A stretch of DNA of 64,000 nt, from contig JANPBU010000010.1 in NCBI GenBank assembly GCA_031430595.1, positions 124,001-188,000 on the forward strand, given 5' to 3'. The notes under the pieces are model-generated. The model searched no databases. It was not told the origin of the DNA and saw nothing but the letters and a program-made list of their open reading frames with translations. Position 1 is the stretch's first letter. Each line of letters begins with the position of its first letter. Positions 33,151 through 42,060 of this stretch are shown here, in pieces. Origin of the DNA: JANNBN01 sp031430595. GTDB lineage: Bacteria; Actinomycetota; Acidimicrobiia; Acidimicrobiales; JANYDT01. Position numbers and translations under genes: made by a program.

Positions 33151-34122
33151 TTACTTACTTGGTGTCCAAAGCGGCGTGGAGTATTCGCCCGAGTCAGTGA
33201 GCGCCTGGAGCGCAGCCTGCACCGACGGTTTGTCTTCGGGGTACGTCACACCAAACCAAGGCGAGTCGACCTTCAGCACCTCAACCGCAACTTGTTGTTC
33301 GGCCACCAATTCGCCAACCAGCATCGGAAGGTACAGTTCGGCTTTCGGGTTACCCCTATTAGCTTCGAAAAACTTGTGGAATCGGTCTTCAAATTCGCCA
33401 AGGATGCTCGGCTGAAAACCCCAGAAGTTCATCGATACATAACTGTCGGTCGGAATATCGATATCGACATCAGTGCTGGTGTCGACCAACTTCGAATCTT
33501 TCCAACCCACCGCTGTACGTTCAACGATCTTCGTCAACATACCTGCATCATCGACCTCGCAGACGCCCCGCGAAACGGTTCCGTGATCTGAAAGTGTGCG
33601 TAGTAAGGCATAGCCTGGCAAGCAATGCGTGTCGGCTGGATGGTCAGCCCGCAGAAAATCAACCACGGCCCGATATCCAGATTTTCCGTAGAAATCATCG
33701 GCATTGACGACGGCGAACGGACCATGAATTTCGGGCGCGGCCGCATAAATAGCGTGGGCGGTTCCCCATGGCTTTGAACGCTCGGGAAAGTCGGTTGTCC
33801 AGTGCACACCAGAATCGAACTCTTGATATGCGTACCGAACATCGGCGAGCGCTTCGAGACGCCGACCGATTGCATCTCGGAACGCATCTTCGATGTCTTT
33901 TCGAATGATGAGAACAACATCGCCAAACCCAGCCTCGATCGCGTCGAACATCGAGTATTCAAGGATTGCCTCGCCGGCTGGGCCCATGCCATCAACCTGT
34001 TTCAGGCCGCCGTATCGCGACCCCATTCCTGCCGCAAGCACGACGAGGGTAGGTGCAAGTTCAGTCGCTGATGTGTTCTGTGTGGTCACCGTCTCAGCGT
34101 AGTCAGCGGGCGAACCAAACAT
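33151..34122 (-). CDS. Sugar-phosphate nucleotidyltransferase
   Basis: A 323-residue NTP-transferase-fold protein. The nucleotide motif LVVLAAGMGSRYGGLKQVDGMG is complete, followed by GEAILEYSMFDAIEAGF and the NADDFYG segment that holds the metal-binding aspartates. It resembles a family found beside sugar metabolism genes whose exact substrate is not fixed; UTP-sugar or GTP-sugar pyrophosphorylase activity is plausible. An internal GTG at 34089 is an alternative start. It lies between gmd and glgX, in keeping with a carbohydrate theme. Confidence 0.8.
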   Translation of the reverse strand: MFGSPADYAETVTTQNTSATELAPTLVVLAAGMGSRYGGLKQVDGMGPAGEAILEYSMFDAIEAGFGDVVLIIRKDIEDAFRDAIGRRLEALADVRYAYQEFDSGVHWTTDFPERSKPWGTAHAIYAAAPEIHGPFAVVNADDFYGKSGYRAVVDFLRADHPADTHCLPGYALLRTLSDHGTVSRGVCEVDDAGMLTKIVERTAVGWKDSKLVDTSTDVDIDIPTDSYVSMNFWGFQPSILGEFEDRFHKFFEANRGNPKAELYLPMLVGELVAEQQVAVEVLKVDSPWFGVTYPEDKPSVQAALQALTDSGEYSTPLWTPSK

Positions 34123-34182
34123 CAGTCATAAGACGACTACTTTGAGAAGTTGCATTCTTCCAACCTCAACAAACGTGAGATC

Positions 34183-36240
34183 GTGAACTCAGTACCAACC
34201 AATACCGCAAACGACATTCCGCACAGCGCCCGTTTGGGCCTTGCGCCGCCACTTGGCGCCCGTTTCGACGGCGTGTCAACCACGGTTGCGGTCACCGTCG
34301 GATACGACGTAGAGCATGTCGATGTCGCGGTATTTGATGCCGTCGACGGTAGCCAAAGCAGCCTCACGCGTCTTAGCCATCGCCTTGGGTCAATTGTTTG
34401 GGGGGTTGTGCGCGACCTGCGACCCGGCTCGCTCTACGGGCTCCGCATCCATGGTCCGGGGTATGACCCTGAGCGGTTGATTGCTGATCCGTATGGCTTG
34501 GCGTTCAGTGGCGACGTTGACTGGTTGTCGTTTCCCGGTGCCCTGAGCCAACATGCGACCGCCAGATCAGGTGCTGCACCGGCAGATACTTCGTCGATGA
34601 TGCCAAAAACGGTCGTGGTCGACACCTCGTTTGATTGGGGTACAGATGCCCGGCCATCCATTTCTTGGGAACAAACAATCATTCTCGAGACACACACAAA
34701 AAGTGCCACCAAACTTCATCCTGGTATACCCGAACACCTGCGTGGTACGTATGCGGGCATAGCTCACCCTCTATTCATAGAACACCTCACCAACCTTGGC
34801 ATCACTTCCGTCGAATTGCTTCCGGTTCATCAGCACACAGACGAAGAACGGTTACCGGGTTTGGGTTTAGTGAATCATTGGGGGTACAACACCCTCGGGT
34901 TTTTTGCCCCCGATCATCGTTACAGCGCGTCGGGTTCAACCGGCGGGCAGGTCAACGAATTCAAGGGCATGGTGAAATTGCTGCACGAAGCCGGCATTGA
35001 AGTCATTCTCGATGTCGTTTACAACCATACCTGCGAGGCCGGACCAGACGGGGCGTCGCTGGCCTTTCGGGGGCTCGATCGCCACGGTTGGTATCGGTCA
35101 GAAGATGTGACGGGTTGTGGCAACACCGTTGACCAACGCGAGCCTGCAGCCTTGCGTTTGATCCTCGACTCGTTGCGCTACTGGGTTTCCGAAATGAGAG
35201 TGGACGGGTTTCGTTTCGATTTGGCGCCTGCGATATCACGGGGCGACTTCGGGTTTTCGCCTGAAAGCGCCTTTTTGAGTGCCGTCGGGGCTGATCCTAT
35301 TTTGCGTGAGGTGAAGCTGATCGCCGAGCCGTGGGATATTGGAATCGGTGGTTATCAGGTCGGTGGTTTCCCGGCACCCTGGGCAGAGTGGAACGACCGA
35401 TATCGTGATGCTGTACGCGACCTTTGGCGCGGAGAACCTCAGCCATACGGAAACTTCGCCGCCCGCATTTCAGGGTCAAGCGATATCTTCGGCGGCTCAC
35501 GCAGGCTTCCGTGGGCGAGTATCAACTTTGTTACCGCTCACGACGGAATGACCATGCGTGATCTGTGTACCTACGAACAAAAGCGCAACGAAGCTAACGG
35601 TGAAGGCAACCGCGACGGCACCGACAATAACCGCTCGTGGAATTGTGGCGTTGAAGGCCCAACCGATGACGAGGCAGTAAGCGAACTTCGTTTGCGGCAG
35701 CAACGCAACCTAATGGCCACACTGCTCATTTCTCAAGGCACACCTATGCTGCTTAATGGCGACGAGGTCGGACACACCCAGCGAGGAAACAACAACGCTT
35801 ACTGCCAAGACAGCGACATTTCTTGGGTCAACTGGATCGGCGCTGATCAGTCACTGTTCGACTTCACGGCGCGCCTGATTAGTCTCCGCAAATCAAACCC
35901 TTCGCTGCGCCTGGGGCGATGGCTTACCGATGGCGAAGATGCTGCGTGGCTATCACCGTCTGGCACTCCGATGACGATTGCCGAGTGGAACGACCCAGCC
36001 ACCGCTGGTCTCATGTTGTGGCTGAAGCCACCAGAGGGCCAACCGGTATTGATTGCCTTCAACGATGACCTTGAGCAACGCCCATTTGTATTGCCGCCCT
36101 GCGACTTGGGTTGGTCGCTGCTGCTCTCAACTGATGTGCGAGCAGACGAGAACCGAACTCAGGGTGAAACGTACGAATATGGTGCAGTAGTAAATCTCAT
36201 CCCACGGTCACTTTCCATTTTTTGCCCAACGGGAAAGTAA
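34183..36240 (+). CDS. glgX: Glycogen debranching enzyme (GlgX-type, GH13)
   Basis: A GH13 isoamylase-type debranching enzyme of about 685 residues that hydrolyses alpha-1,6 branches. An N-terminal CBM48-like domain (SLYGLRIHGPG, ADPYG) precedes the TIM barrel with DVVYNHTCE, the nucleophile Asp346 in RVDGFRFDLA, the acid/base Glu382 in LIAEPWD and the third Asp in VTAHDG. Further family signatures are GNRDGTDNNRSWNCG and LLNGDEVGHTQRGNNNAYCQD. The start is uncertain: the frame opens at a TTG at 34150 and the GTG at 34183 is preferred. The RNase gene follows by ten bases. Confidence 0.93.
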   Translation: MNSVPTNTANDIPHSARLGLAPPLGARFDGVSTTVAVTVGYDVEHVDVAVFDAVDGSQSSLTRLSHRLGSIVWGVVRDLRPGSLYGLRIHGPGYDPERLIADPYGLAFSGDVDWLSFPGALSQHATARSGAAPADTSSMMPKTVVVDTSFDWGTDARPSISWEQTIILETHTKSATKLHPGIPEHLRGTYAGIAHPLFIEHLTNLGITSVELLPVHQHTDEERLPGLGLVNHWGYNTLGFFAPDHRYSASGSTGGQVNEFKGMVKLLHEAGIEVILDVVYNHTCEAGPDGASLAFRGLDRHGWYRSEDVTGCGNTVDQREPAALRLILDSLRYWVSEMRVDGFRFDLAPAISRGDFGFSPESAFLSAVGADPILREVKLIAEPWDIGIGGYQVGGFPAPWAEWNDRYRDAVRDLWRGEPQPYGNFAARISGSSDIFGGSRRLPWASINFVTAHDGMTMRDLCTYEQKRNEANGEGNRDGTDNNRSWNCGVEGPTDDEAVSELRLRQQRNLMATLLISQGTPMLLNGDEVGHTQRGNNNAYCQDSDISWVNWIGADQSLFDFTARLISLRKSNPSLRLGRWLTDGEDAAWLSPSGTPMTIAEWNDPATAGLMLWLKPPEGQPVLIAFNDDLEQRPFVLPPCDLGWSLLLSTDVRADENRTQGETYEYGAVVNLIPRSLSIFCPTGK

Positions 36241-36249
36241 GGACGAATC

Positions 36250-37728
36250 ATGGAAGCATCAACGTCACCGCAGGCTCAATTTGTCAATGCGTGTTTGACT
36301 CTCGCTGCCGAGTTTGACCTACCCGGTGATTTTTCGGTGGCTGTTCTCGACGCAGCCGCTGTGGCATCAAAGCGATTTGCAACACCCAATGCAGACCGCA
36401 TTGACCTTACTGAGTTGGCGTTTGTCACCCTCGACCCAACCTCGTCAATTGACCTTGATCAGGCGTTTGTATTGTCTCAAACACCAGACGATATTCGTCT
36501 TGACACCATTACGTTGCACTATGCAATTGCCGATGTCGGGTTTTTTGTTGATACAGATTCGGTTATCGAAACCGAAGCTTGGAAACGCGGTGAAACAATC
36601 TACCTACCCGAGTACCGCGTTCCGCAGTATCCGCCCGTGTTATGTGAGGGCTCAGTTTCGCTGCTTCCGAACGGTGACCGGCCGGCAATCGTTTTGGAAG
36701 TTGGCCTCGATGCCCACGGAACCGCTACGTTGCGATCGGCAAAACGAGCAGTTGTACGCAGCCGAAAAAAGCTTGGTTACGAAACAACAGAGCCGTCAGA
36801 AGTAAACCTTCTCGTAGAGTTTTCGAAGCGAATGGTGCGAGGCGAAGATCTCCGCGGGGCCTCGCGTTCGGTGCTTCCCGAACAAAGCGTTGACGTAGAC
36901 AACAACGGGGTCGCCACGCTGACGTGTCGAAATTTGTTGCCGAGCGAAGTGGCAAATAGCGCATTGTCTTTGGCTGCAAACCTCGCCGTTGGCAAGCGAT
37001 TTCTTGAAGCCGGAATCGGCATTTTTAGGGTCATGGATCGACCCACCGACAACGAGGTTAAGTCGTTACGACGCGACGCGCATTCACTCAACGTCGACTG
37101 GCCAACGAACGAATCCCTTGCCTCATTTCAGCGTCGCCTCGACCCCACCAATGCGCTGCACAGGTCGCTGCTCATTTCGGCAAGGCGCTTCGGCGGCGGG
37201 GCCTCATATGCGACCATAGGAACAGGTTCCGAAACCGACCTCACCGATGCCCCGCCGTATCACTCAGCTATCGCTGCAACCTATTCGCACGTAACGGCCC
37301 CACTGCGTCGCCTCGCCGACCGTTACGCCCTTGACCTCATCGTCGCTCTCGATAGCAGCCACACCCAGTTCGAACCAAAGACCCTTTCGACGCTGGCGGC
37401 GCTTCCTGCAGTGATGAAAATGAGTGGACAACGCTCGGCAAAGGTTGAACGAGCAGTAATAGATCTTGTTGAAGCAATCGTATTGCAGCCACGAGTCGGC
37501 GAACAGTTCGCAGCAGTTGTTTTGGAATCTGGTGATAGTGGCGCTGTTATGCAACTCGACGCGTTGGCAGTTCGAGCGCGACTGCCAAGATCTGCGAACG
37601 TTGAGGCTGGTTCCCAAATCACCGTCACGTTGGTAAGTGTCGATATTGCAGCCCGTCGACTCGTGTTCACCCTCACAACTGATACCGTGCCCTCGTCTGT
37701 CCCCAACTCAGGAGTTCAAAATGGCTGA
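36250..37728 (+). CDS. RNB-domain exoribonuclease (RNase II/R family)
   Basis: A 492-residue protein built around an RNB catalytic domain. The metal-binding aspartates are in TLDPTSSIDLDQAF, and the conserved YSHVTAPLRRLADRYALD region is present. It lacks the cold-shock and full S1 domains of long RNase II and RNase R, matching a shorter RNB form common in actinobacteria, with only a small OB-like end (SQITVTLVSVDIAARRLVF). It should degrade RNA 3' to 5'. A GGACG ribosome site precedes the ATG. Its last codons overlap the start of the DUF2853 gene. Confidence 0.88.
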   Translation: MEASTSPQAQFVNACLTLAAEFDLPGDFSVAVLDAAAVASKRFATPNADRIDLTELAFVTLDPTSSIDLDQAFVLSQTPDDIRLDTITLHYAIADVGFFVDTDSVIETEAWKRGETIYLPEYRVPQYPPVLCEGSVSLLPNGDRPAIVLEVGLDAHGTATLRSAKRAVVRSRKKLGYETTEPSEVNLLVEFSKRMVRGEDLRGASRSVLPEQSVDVDNNGVATLTCRNLLPSEVANSALSLAANLAVGKRFLEAGIGIFRVMDRPTDNEVKSLRRDAHSLNVDWPTNESLASFQRRLDPTNALHRSLLISARRFGGGASYATIGTGSETDLTDAPPYHSAIAATYSHVTAPLRRLADRYALDLIVALDSSHTQFEPKTLSTLAALPAVMKMSGQRSAKVERAVIDLVEAIVLQPRVGEQFAAVVLESGDSGAVMQLDALAVRARLPRSANVEAGSQITVTLVSVDIAARRLVFTLTTDTVPSSVPNSGVQNG

Positions 37729-38044
37729 TGCCCAGTACCTTGATGATGTTGCCCGCTACGCAGATCCAGTCGATGAAGCCGCTGTTGATGGCATCGTCAA
37801 ACACCTTGGAATTGCCCTTCGAAGCAGTGCCGACGCTGCACTCGTTGCTTGTTCAGATTCAACTGAAACCGATCGAGTTCGCGAAAGTTGGTGTGAGCGA
37901 AAGTTAGGTCTCACCGATGCCGAAGCAAACGACGCCGCCATTGCAGCCGTATGTACAACGATGAAGGCCGACAAGAACAAGGCTCGGGTAACGTTTTATT
38001 ACCTACTCGCCGAACATTTCGGAAAGCTTTCTGACCTTCACTAA
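37721..38044 (+). CDS. DUF2853 family protein
   Basis: A 107-residue protein matching DUF2853 by pattern: the segment VACSDSTETDRVRESWCERKLGL, then ADKNKARVTFYYLLAEHFGKL, correspond to the conserved CSD...V...F...KLGL and K-R-VFYYLL blocks of that family. The function is unknown. The ATG is placed inside the 3' end of the RNase gene with AGGAG seven bases upstream; an upstream extension within the RNase gene is a shadow. The overlap implies coexpression with the exoribonuclease. Confidence 0.75.
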   Translation: MADAQYLDDVARYADPVDEAAVDGIVKHLGIALRSSADAALVACSDSTETDRVRESWCERKLGLTDAEANDAAIAAVCTTMKADKNKARVTFYYLLAEHFGKLSDLH

Positions 38045-38094
38045 GTCAGAACGTAGTTCCGCTCTCTCAGTAAGTAGTTCCTGTCGGCCACTCG

Positions 38095-39396
38095 TTACGT
38101 TCTTAAGTCGATCACTCGTTTCGCCTTGCCCGTTGAACGTTCGATAGATCCAGGGCTGCAAACATCGACCGTGGCTGTCACCCCGATGAGATCTTTCATT
38201 TGTTGGGAAAGCAGCGTAGCGAATCGGGAACGGTCTTCGTCGTTCCTTGAGTTGTTTGTTTCGACTGAAACCGACAACTCATCGAGCGATGTTGGACGAG
38301 TCACCACCAGTTGGTAGTGAGCACTCAGTTCAGGTTGGCGAAGCAGCAGTTCTTCGACCTGCGACGGAAACACATTCACCCCTCGAATGATCAGCATGTC
38401 GTCAGATCTCGCCGAAATTCGGGCCAGGCGGCGCATCGATCGAGCCGTCGGCGGCAGTAGCGCAGTTAGGTCCCTCGTCCGGTATCTGATGATCGGGAAC
38501 GCTTCCTTCGTGAGCGAGGTGAGCACGAGTTCTCCGAATGATCCGTCGGGTAAAACTTGTCCGGTAATCGGGTCAATAATCTCTGGGTAGAAATGGTCTT
38601 CCCAAACTACTAACCCATCTTTTGTTTCAACGCATTCATTGGCGACCCCGGGCCCCATCACTTCGGAAAGCCCGTAGATGTCGACTGCGTCTAGCCCGAA
38701 CGTGGTCTCGATCTTTTGGCGAAGCGCTTCGGTCCAAGGTTCGGCACCGAATATACCGATTTGCAAGCTTGAAGATGCTGGATCAATTCCTTGACGCACC
38801 ATTTCTTCAGCGATCGCTATTGAATACGACGGCGTGACCATGATGATGTCTGGACGAAAGTCGGTAATGAGTTGTACCTGTTTTTCTGTTTGGCCTCCTG
38901 ACATCGGAATCACGGTGCAGCCCAGCCTTTCGGCACCATAATGAGCGCCAAGCCCGCCGGTGAAAAGCCCGTACCCATACGACACGTGAACAATGTCGCC
39001 CGGGCGACCACCTGAAGCCCTGATTGAACGGGCCACAAGGTCGGCCCAGGTATTGATGTCGTTCGCCGTGTAACCGACCACGGTTGGCTTTCCGGTGGTT
39101 CCTGAAGACGCGTGTACACGAACAACTTCACGGCGATCTACTGCAAACATTCCAAACGGATAGTTCTCTCGCAAATCAGCTTTCACGGTAAACGGAAACT
39201 TCGAAAGATCTTCAAGACTCTTTAGCTCACCTGGATGCACCTCCGCATCGTCGAAAGCCCGTTTGTATTGCGGAACGCGTTCGTAACAGTTCGTCAACGT
39301 CGTCTGTAAACGAGCCAACTGAAGCGCGCTTATTTCATCACGACTTGCGATCTCGATAGGGTCGAGGTCACCTGCAGCAGGGATACGCGAAACCAT
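38095..39396 (-). CDS. paaK: Phenylacetate-CoA ligase
   Basis: A 433-residue AMP-forming ligase that activates phenylacetate to phenylacetyl-CoA, the entry step of the paa pathway. The P-loop HASSGTTGKPTVVGYT, the IFGAEPWTEALR region, YGLSEVMGPG, and the C-terminal RSDDMLIIRGVNVFPSQVEE hinge segment are typical of PaaK. It is the last gene of the seven-gene minus-strand paa operon and starts one base after the stop of the TetR gene, so it depends on upstream promoters. Confidence 0.95.
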   Translation of the reverse strand: MVSRIPAAGDLDPIEIASRDEISALQLARLQTTLTNCYERVPQYKRAFDDAEVHPGELKSLEDLSKFPFTVKADLRENYPFGMFAVDRREVVRVHASSGTTGKPTVVGYTANDINTWADLVARSIRASGGRPGDIVHVSYGYGLFTGGLGAHYGAERLGCTVIPMSGGQTEKQVQLITDFRPDIIMVTPSYSIAIAEEMVRQGIDPASSSLQIGIFGAEPWTEALRQKIETTFGLDAVDIYGLSEVMGPGVANECVETKDGLVVWEDHFYPEIIDPITGQVLPDGSFGELVLTSLTKEAFPIIRYRTRDLTALLPPTARSMRRLARISARSDDMLIIRGVNVFPSQVEELLLRQPELSAHYQLVVTRPTSLDELSVSVETNNSRNDEDRSRFATLLSQQMKDLIGVTATVDVCSPGSIERSTGKAKRVIDLRT

Positions 39397-39397
39397 T

Positions 39398-40045
39398 TCA
39401 CATCTTCTTTCTCAATTGGGTTGATTGCAGTTCGTGAGTTGCCCGTGTTGATGTTGGCCGAGACGTAGGGCTGGCGAGCCCGTTGAGCGTTATAGCCACC
39501 ACATGTTCGGCGACTAGCTGTAGCCCCAACTGACCCTCGGGGCGGTACCACTCAACCAACCACGTTGCCATCCCGATCACCAGACGACTCGCAAGCAGCG
39601 GATCAAGATCGCGTCGTACTGTTCCGTCGATTTGGCCTTCCGATATCAGTTCGGCAAAGCGCCGATCAAAGGCGCGCCTACGAGTAAGGGCTTCGGTTTC
39701 TACCGTTGAGTTTCCTCTTGCCCGCAACATAACTGTCACCTCGGCAAGCAAGTCATGTTCCAACTCGACTACCCGGCGAAGCAGATACGCGAGCCGCGAG
39801 AGCGCATCTCCGGTATGCGACTCGATTTCACTCAGCAGCAACTCCAGCGCGACCAATGCGCGATCCATGCCGACGGCCAACAGCTGCTCTTTGCCAGAAA
39901 CATGGTGGTAAAACGCAGCCTTCGAGATGCCGGCCGCGGTCGCCAACTGTTCCATCGACGTTGCGTCATAGCCCCGCTCGCGAAACGCGGCCATTGCCAC
40001 ATCAACGAGTGCGTCAGGGTTATACGGCTTCCGGGCGACAGTCAC
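39398..40045 (-). CDS. paaR: TetR-family regulator of the paa operon
   Basis: A 215-residue TetR-family repressor. The N-terminal helix-turn-helix is complete (ALVDVAMAAFRERGYDATSMEQLATAAGISKAAFYHHVSGKEQLL); the C-terminal ligand domain is helical. TetR-type PaaR proteins repress phenylacetate genes and respond to phenylacetyl-CoA, and the position between paaI and paaK supports that role here. It is inside the operon, which would give autoregulation. The 16-bp palindrome upstream of paaA (42995-43010) is the candidate target. The role is by context and known family behaviour. Confidence 0.85.
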   Translation of the reverse strand: MTVARKPYNPDALVDVAMAAFRERGYDATSMEQLATAAGISKAAFYHHVSGKEQLLAVGMDRALVALELLLSEIESHTGDALSRLAYLLRRVVELEHDLLAEVTVMLRARGNSTVETEALTRRRAFDRRFAELISEGQIDGTVRRDLDPLLASRLVIGMATWLVEWYRPEGQLGLQLVAEHVVAITLNGLASPTSRPTSTRATHELQSTQLRKKM

Positions 40046-40052
40046 GATGCAA

Positions 40053-40478
40053 TCATTGCGAAATCACGCTTCGCCCTAACCGTCTGCTCTTCCCGCGAAA
40101 CAGCGCAATAACTTGGGCGTCCGAGCGTCGAGTGACGCGAACATCGGTCATTGCCGAGCTGCCCTCAGCCCAGTGTTCGATGGCATCAGCAACGAGCACG
40201 TCACCGAGTTGCGCTGGGGCCACGAACTCAATCGACGCGCCAGCTGCAACTGCGGCTTCATTCATTGAGTTGCAGGCAAACGCGAAGGCACTGTCAGCTA
40301 ACTGAAAGATGATGCCACCGTGGCACATGCCGTGACCGTTTACTTGGTTGCTTCGAACAGTGAAAGAAAGGGACGACGTACCGGTTCCGATTGCTTCAAT
40401 GCAAAAGCCTGCGGCCTGCGAAGCACGGTCATTCGCCCACATATGATCAGCAACTTCTTGTGGGGTCGGAGTACCCAT
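40053..40478 (-). CDS. paaI: Acyl-CoA thioesterase PaaI
   Basis: A 141-residue hotdog-fold thioesterase. The family block GHGMCHGGIIFQLADSAFAF contains the catalytic Asp and oxyanion Gly, and FVAPAQLGDVLVADA follows. PaaI hydrolyses ring-hydroxylated phenylacetyl-CoA to rescue CoA when the pathway stalls. It begins three bases after paaC ends and precedes the TetR gene by seven bases. Confidence 0.92.
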   Translation of the reverse strand: MGTPTPQEVADHMWANDRASQAAGFCIEAIGTGTSSLSFTVRSNQVNGHGMCHGGIIFQLADSAFAFACNSMNEAAVAAGASIEFVAPAQLGDVLVADAIEHWAEGSSAMTDVRVTRRSDAQVIALFRGKSRRLGRSVISQ

Positions 40479-40481
40479 TGG

Positions 40482-41264
40482 TCACCACCGAGCCGTTGGG
40501 TCAAACGCAATGACATCAACCAGCATCTGCGATATTTGAGCGAAGTCGACAGATCGTTGAGCGCGGGTTTTGGGTTGGGCAGGCCCAATCACAATTACTG
40601 AGAGCCCGTTCTCAACGAACACGCTGTGGAGGTTACTGAAAGCAATATCGCGATCAATCGGTTCGAGGCCGTTGAGTAATTCAGTCGCCAACGGCCATAG
40701 TCGGTCAAGCGCAACCTGAAGACGACCCTGTGCTTCTTGCCCCCCTCGACTAAGACGCCTCAGCAAATCGACCGCGTGACGCAGGTGAAACCCTTCTTCG
40801 GCGAGCACCCGCTCACATAACCCGTGAATCTCGGGGGTTCGCCACATCGTTTGCAAGGCTCGCCATCGATGGGGTTCGCAGACGTCGTAGATGACGTGAC
40901 GAATGAACGCCTCTTCCCATGCCAACCCACCTAACTCGACAAGTTCGCAAGACCGCCATTCGTCAGGCGGCCGACGAACGACGAGAGCATCCCGATCGTC
41001 CCATGTTGGCCACAGCAAGCCGTAGAGGCCCCGAGCGTGGCCCAACTCGTCTTGGGAAATCGACGCCATAACGAGATCTCCTTCAAGAAACGGGTGTAGG
41101 CCCAGCCATTCAGAATGACGGTGAGCAATCACAAACTCATCATCAGCCAGCCCAAGCGCTACTTCGAGCGCGCCAAGCGAAGCTCCGTCGGTGAACCGAG
41201 GTGCCGCAATGTACACGTCGCTCACAGACTGCCTGTCGGGCAACAGAACTTCGTCCTGGCTCAC
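40482..41264 (-). CDS. paaC: Phenylacetyl-CoA epoxidase structural subunit PaaC
   Basis: A 260-residue ferritin-like subunit that pairs with PaaA in the 1,2-phenylacetyl-CoA epoxidase. Recognisable parts are LGLADDEFVIAHRHSEWLG, SISQDELGHARGLYGLLW and the late ERVLAEEGFHLRHAVDLLRRL. PaaC is not the metal-binding catalytic subunit but is needed for the complex. It overlaps the end of paaB by four bases. In the standard operon paaC follows paaB as it does here. Confidence 0.93.
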   Translation of the reverse strand: MSQDEVLLPDRQSVSDVYIAAPRFTDGASLGALEVALGLADDEFVIAHRHSEWLGLHPFLEGDLVMASISQDELGHARGLYGLLWPTWDDRDALVVRRPPDEWRSCELVELGGLAWEEAFIRHVIYDVCEPHRWRALQTMWRTPEIHGLCERVLAEEGFHLRHAVDLLRRLSRGGQEAQGRLQVALDRLWPLATELLNGLEPIDRDIAFSNLHSVFVENGLSVIVIGPAQPKTRAQRSVDFAQISQMLVDVIAFDPTARW

Positions 41265-41533
41265 TGCGCCACCTTCCTCAGGCGGCGACGAGCTGCTACT
41301 ACGGTTCCGTCGTTCACTGAATGTTGACGACCGGCCGTGACGGCTAGGTCATCCGGGTCGAGCACGAGCACATTCGACCGTCGAACCACCCAAGCGTGTG
41401 CTCCTTCACCGCGACGAATATAGGTTTCACGGGCGTACAGCACGGCGAGTTCGTCGTCGTTCGCATCAAGACTTCCGGCATGCGCAAATCCGTCACGACC
41501 TTCGGCCTTCAAAAATACTTCATATGTATACAT
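41261..41533 (-). CDS. paaB: Phenylacetyl-CoA epoxidase subunit PaaB
   Basis: A 90-residue protein matching PaaB, the small subunit that bridges the epoxidase complex: YEVFLKAEGRDGFAHAGSLDANDDE, then ARETYIRRGEGAHAWVVRRSNV. It starts five bases after paaD ends and overlaps paaC by four bases. Confidence 0.93.
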   Translation of the reverse strand: MYTYEVFLKAEGRDGFAHAGSLDANDDELAVLYARETYIRRGEGAHAWVVRRSNVLVLDPDDLAVTAGRQHSVNDGTVVAARRRLRKVAQ

Positions 41534-41538
41534 AGCGG

Positions 41539-42060
41539 CTAGCGGTTCGTTCCGCGCAGCACGTCAATAACATCTCGACACTGGGCACACCACGCTGACG
41601 AGCGACATGACGTTGACCCGACCGGTATTCGCCTGGCCAAAAAGTGACCGTGGCAACGGGGGCATGGCGGGTCTGGATTAGTCGAGGTAGCAACGGCAAT
41701 TCCGAGGTCGTTTAGTGTTTCGGTTCCACTGGTCGAAATGCGATCAGGCGACCAGCGAACATCGACCATTGGAAAACTTACCGTTGCCGTCGCAACCACA
41801 CCCACCTGCAATGCAGACTGCACGACCGCACGACGGGCATCGGCCGCGATCAGGTCGAGGGCTGGACACCCGAGAAAGGTTGGAAGCAGCTGTACCGCGA
41901 CAACCACGTTGTCGGCTTCGTTGCTCACGATTTGCACCGCAAGCACCATCCCGAGTTCACCTATCGACACCCCGCCAAGTTCGGGGTCTGGCACTGCTTC
42001 GACCGCCCGCACAAGCACTTCTACGTCGAGTGGCGATATTATATGCGAGCGTACCATCAC
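41539..42060 (-). CDS. paaD: PaaD, Fe-S assembly protein of the phenylacetyl-CoA epoxidase
   Basis: A 173-residue MIP18/DUF59-family protein. The N-terminal domain has VPDPELGGVSIGELGMV and the LLPTFLGCPALDLIAADAR region; the C terminus is a zinc-ribbon-like tail with CPRC and CAQC. PaaD is thought to mature the iron centres of the epoxidase system. It lies directly after paaA (four-base overlap) and before paaB, whereas the classical order places paaD after paaC. Confidence 0.92.
   Translation of the reverse strand: MMVRSHIISPLDVEVLVRAVEAVPDPELGGVSIGELGMVLAVQIVSNEADNVVVAVQLLPTFLGCPALDLIAADARRAVVQSALQVGVVATATVSFPMVDVRWSPDRISTSGTETLNDLGIAVATSTNPDPPCPRCHGHFLARRIPVGSTSCRSSAWCAQCRDVIDVLRGTNR

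Noticed and set aside
38048..38103. Inverted repeat AGAACGTA / TACGTTCT between DUF2853 and paaK
   Set aside because: The arms are only 8 bp, 40 bases apart and without a T run, so it is not a convincing terminator or operator.
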